From CALAED01 sp937891035 (lineage in GTDB: Bacteria; Actinomycetota; Actinomycetes; Streptosporangiales; Streptosporangiaceae), in assembly GCA_035642125.1 (NCBI GenBank), contig DASQSZ010000087.1, positions 1-21,818 on the forward strand: a stretch of DNA of 21,818 bases. The letters run 5' to 3'. Positions 20,765 to 21,818 of this stretch are shown here, piece by piece (within the stretch, counting starts at the first letter, position 1; each line of letters starts with the position of its first letter). The translations under genes and the position numbers were made by a program. The notes below the pieces were generated by a model. That model did not search any database. It saw only the letters and a program-made list of their open reading frames with translations, and was not told where the DNA came from.

Positions 20765-21818
20765 ATGCCGAACGTCTCGACCGGTGGGGGAGACCCTGCA
20801 CAGCCTCCCGAGCGCGGCGACGGTCGGCTGCTGGCGCGACGCTACCGCCTGCTGACCGTGGTCGGTCACGGTGGCATGGGTACGGTGTGGCACGCCCACG
20901 ACGAGGTGCTCGGCCGCGACGTGGCGGTCAAAGAGGTCATCCTGCCGCACGGGATGAGCCAGGACGAGCGCGAGGTCCATCACAAGCGGACCTTCCGGGA
21001 GGCCAGGACGGCGGCGCGACTCGCCCATCCGAGCGTGGTCACGGTGTTCGACGTCGTCGAAGAGGGCGGCCGACCCTGGATCATCATGGAGCTGATCAAG
21101 GCGCCGTCGCTCGATCAGGTCATCAAGGACAAAGGGCGGCTGCCGCCGCGGCGCGCCGCCCAGATCGCCCGCCAGATGCTGGGAGCGTTGCATACGGCGC
21201 ACGAGGCGGGGGTGCTGCATCGCGACGTCAAGCCGAGCAACGTGCTCGTGGCGCCGGGCGACCGCGTGGTGCTCACCGACTTCGGCATCGCCACCGCCGC
21301 CGGCGACGTCACCCTCACCCAAACCGGCCTGGTCATGGGATCGCCCGCCTACATCGCGCCGGAACGGGCCCGCGGCCGTACGGCGGGGCCGGCCAGCGAC
21401 CTGTGGGCACTCGGCATCACGCTGTACGCGATGGTGGAGGGCGGCGCCTCGCCGTACGAGCGGTCCGAGCCGATGGCCGCGCTCATCGCGGTCATCTCCG
21501 AAGATCCCGAGCCGCCGGTGCACGCCGGGCCGTTGCGCCCCATCATCGACGGGCTGCTGCGCAAGGACCCCGAAGCGCGCCTGTCCGCGCTCGAGGCGGG
21601 GGCCATGCTGGACCAGGTCGTCCGCGGCCTCGCCACGACGCGACGCAACACCCTGCCCTTGACGCAGGTGTCCGACGACGCCGCGCCCACCTCTCTGCTG
21701 AGTACCGCCGGCGGAGATCGGCCGGGGTCCGCCGCGGAGCCCCCGGCGCGGACCCGCTCCGAGGCCGGCACCGAAACGGGAACCGGCGACGATGGCGAGG
21801 ACGCCGGCGGTGCGGCGG
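20765..21818 (+). CDS. Hanks-type (PknB-like) serine/threonine protein kinase, 3' end beyond window
   Basis: The first 351 residues are visible with no stop before the window edge. The kinase domain spans about 27-285 and is complete: glycine loop VGHGGMGTVW (33-42), Lys56 in VAVKEV, catalytic loop HRDVKPSNVL (Asp154), DFG Asp172, activation segment TQTGLVMGSPAYIAPE with Thr residues suited to autophosphorylation, and SDLWALGITLYAM. The kinase domain is followed by an Ala/Gly/Thr/Glu-rich, low-complexity juxtamembrane-like region running to the edge. In this family a membrane helix and an outer sensor domain (PASTA, beta-propeller or other) usually come next, but that part is not visible. The ATG at 20765 precedes a typical short Pro/Gly-rich lead (MPNVSTGGG). 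The gene has its own probable promoter with an inverted repeat upstream. Confidence 0.95.
   Translation, partial: MPNVSTGGGDPAQPPERGDGRLLARRYRLLTVVGHGGMGTVWHAHDEVLGRDVAVKEVILPHGMSQDEREVHHKRTFREARTAARLAHPSVVTVFDVVEEGGRPWIIMELIKAPSLDQVIKDKGRLPPRRAAQIARQMLGALHTAHEAGVLHRDVKPSNVLVAPGDRVVLTDFGIATAAGDVTLTQTGLVMGSPAYIAPERARGRTAGPASDLWALGITLYAMVEGGASPYERSEPMAALIAVISEDPEPPVHAGPLRPIIDGLLRKDPEARLSALEAGAMLDQVVRGLATTRRNTLPLTQVSDDAAPTSLLSTAGGDRPGSAAEPPARTRSEAGTETGTGDDGEDAGGAA

Noticed and set aside
1..21818. tRNA, rRNA, insertion sequence or prophage genes
   Set aside because: No T-loop/anticodon-arm patterns, transposase motifs or phage-type proteins were recognised on either strand by eye; a computational scan was not possible.

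Overview
The window is very GC-rich DNA with strong G/C preference at third codon positions. It carries multi-domain actinobacterial gene types: a SpoIIE phosphatase with its own GHKL domain, NarL-type two-component pairs, a PknB-like kinase, a GH12 cellulase under a CebR-type operator, and an F420-type oxidoreductase. This points to a filamentous actinomycete. The Streptosporangiales (Nonomuraea-like) are a reasonable guess, but the order is inference only.

Left part (1-3272): a recD2-type helicase gene lies between two decayed oxidoreductase genes. On the left, on the minus strand, is the N-terminus of an FAD-dependent oxidoreductase that appears to have lost an internal segment. On the right, overlapping the recD2 stop codon, is a cytochrome P450 reduced to about 72 N-terminal and 70 C-terminal residues in three reading frames. 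A perfect 18-bp-stem terminator follows.

Cell-envelope and secretion block (3352-7834): a secreted GH12-FnIII-CBM2 endoglucanase (minus) with a perfect CebR operator just upstream; a lipoprotein L,D-transpeptidase (minus); and, divergent from it, a membrane-anchored tandem FKBP prolyl isomerase (plus). A 12-bp inverted repeat lies in the divergent intergenic region.

Signalling block (7897-16370): a small F420-type oxidoreductase; an orphan NarL-type response regulator; about 1 kb with no convincing gene; a soluble histidine kinase with its response regulator; a second, membrane-bound HisKA_3 kinase with its response regulator; and a GHKL-GAF-SpoIIE protein that probably belongs to a sigma/anti-sigma partner-switching network.

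Right part (16690-21818): an 1133-residue protein that resembles a large superfamily 1 helicase. Its Walker A loop is eroded, its motif II reads DEAD, and the C-terminal helicase motifs are missing. It is the most unusual gene here. A small cupin and the N-terminal part of a Hanks-type Ser/Thr kinase, cut by the window edge, follow.

Recurring themes are low-complexity Gly/Pro/Ala/Asp insertions inside otherwise ordinary signalling proteins, probable leaderless starts (TANNNT 6-7 nt before the start codon), and several inverted or phased repeats in promoter regions. No tRNA, rRNA, CRISPR array, insertion sequence or prophage gene was recognised.
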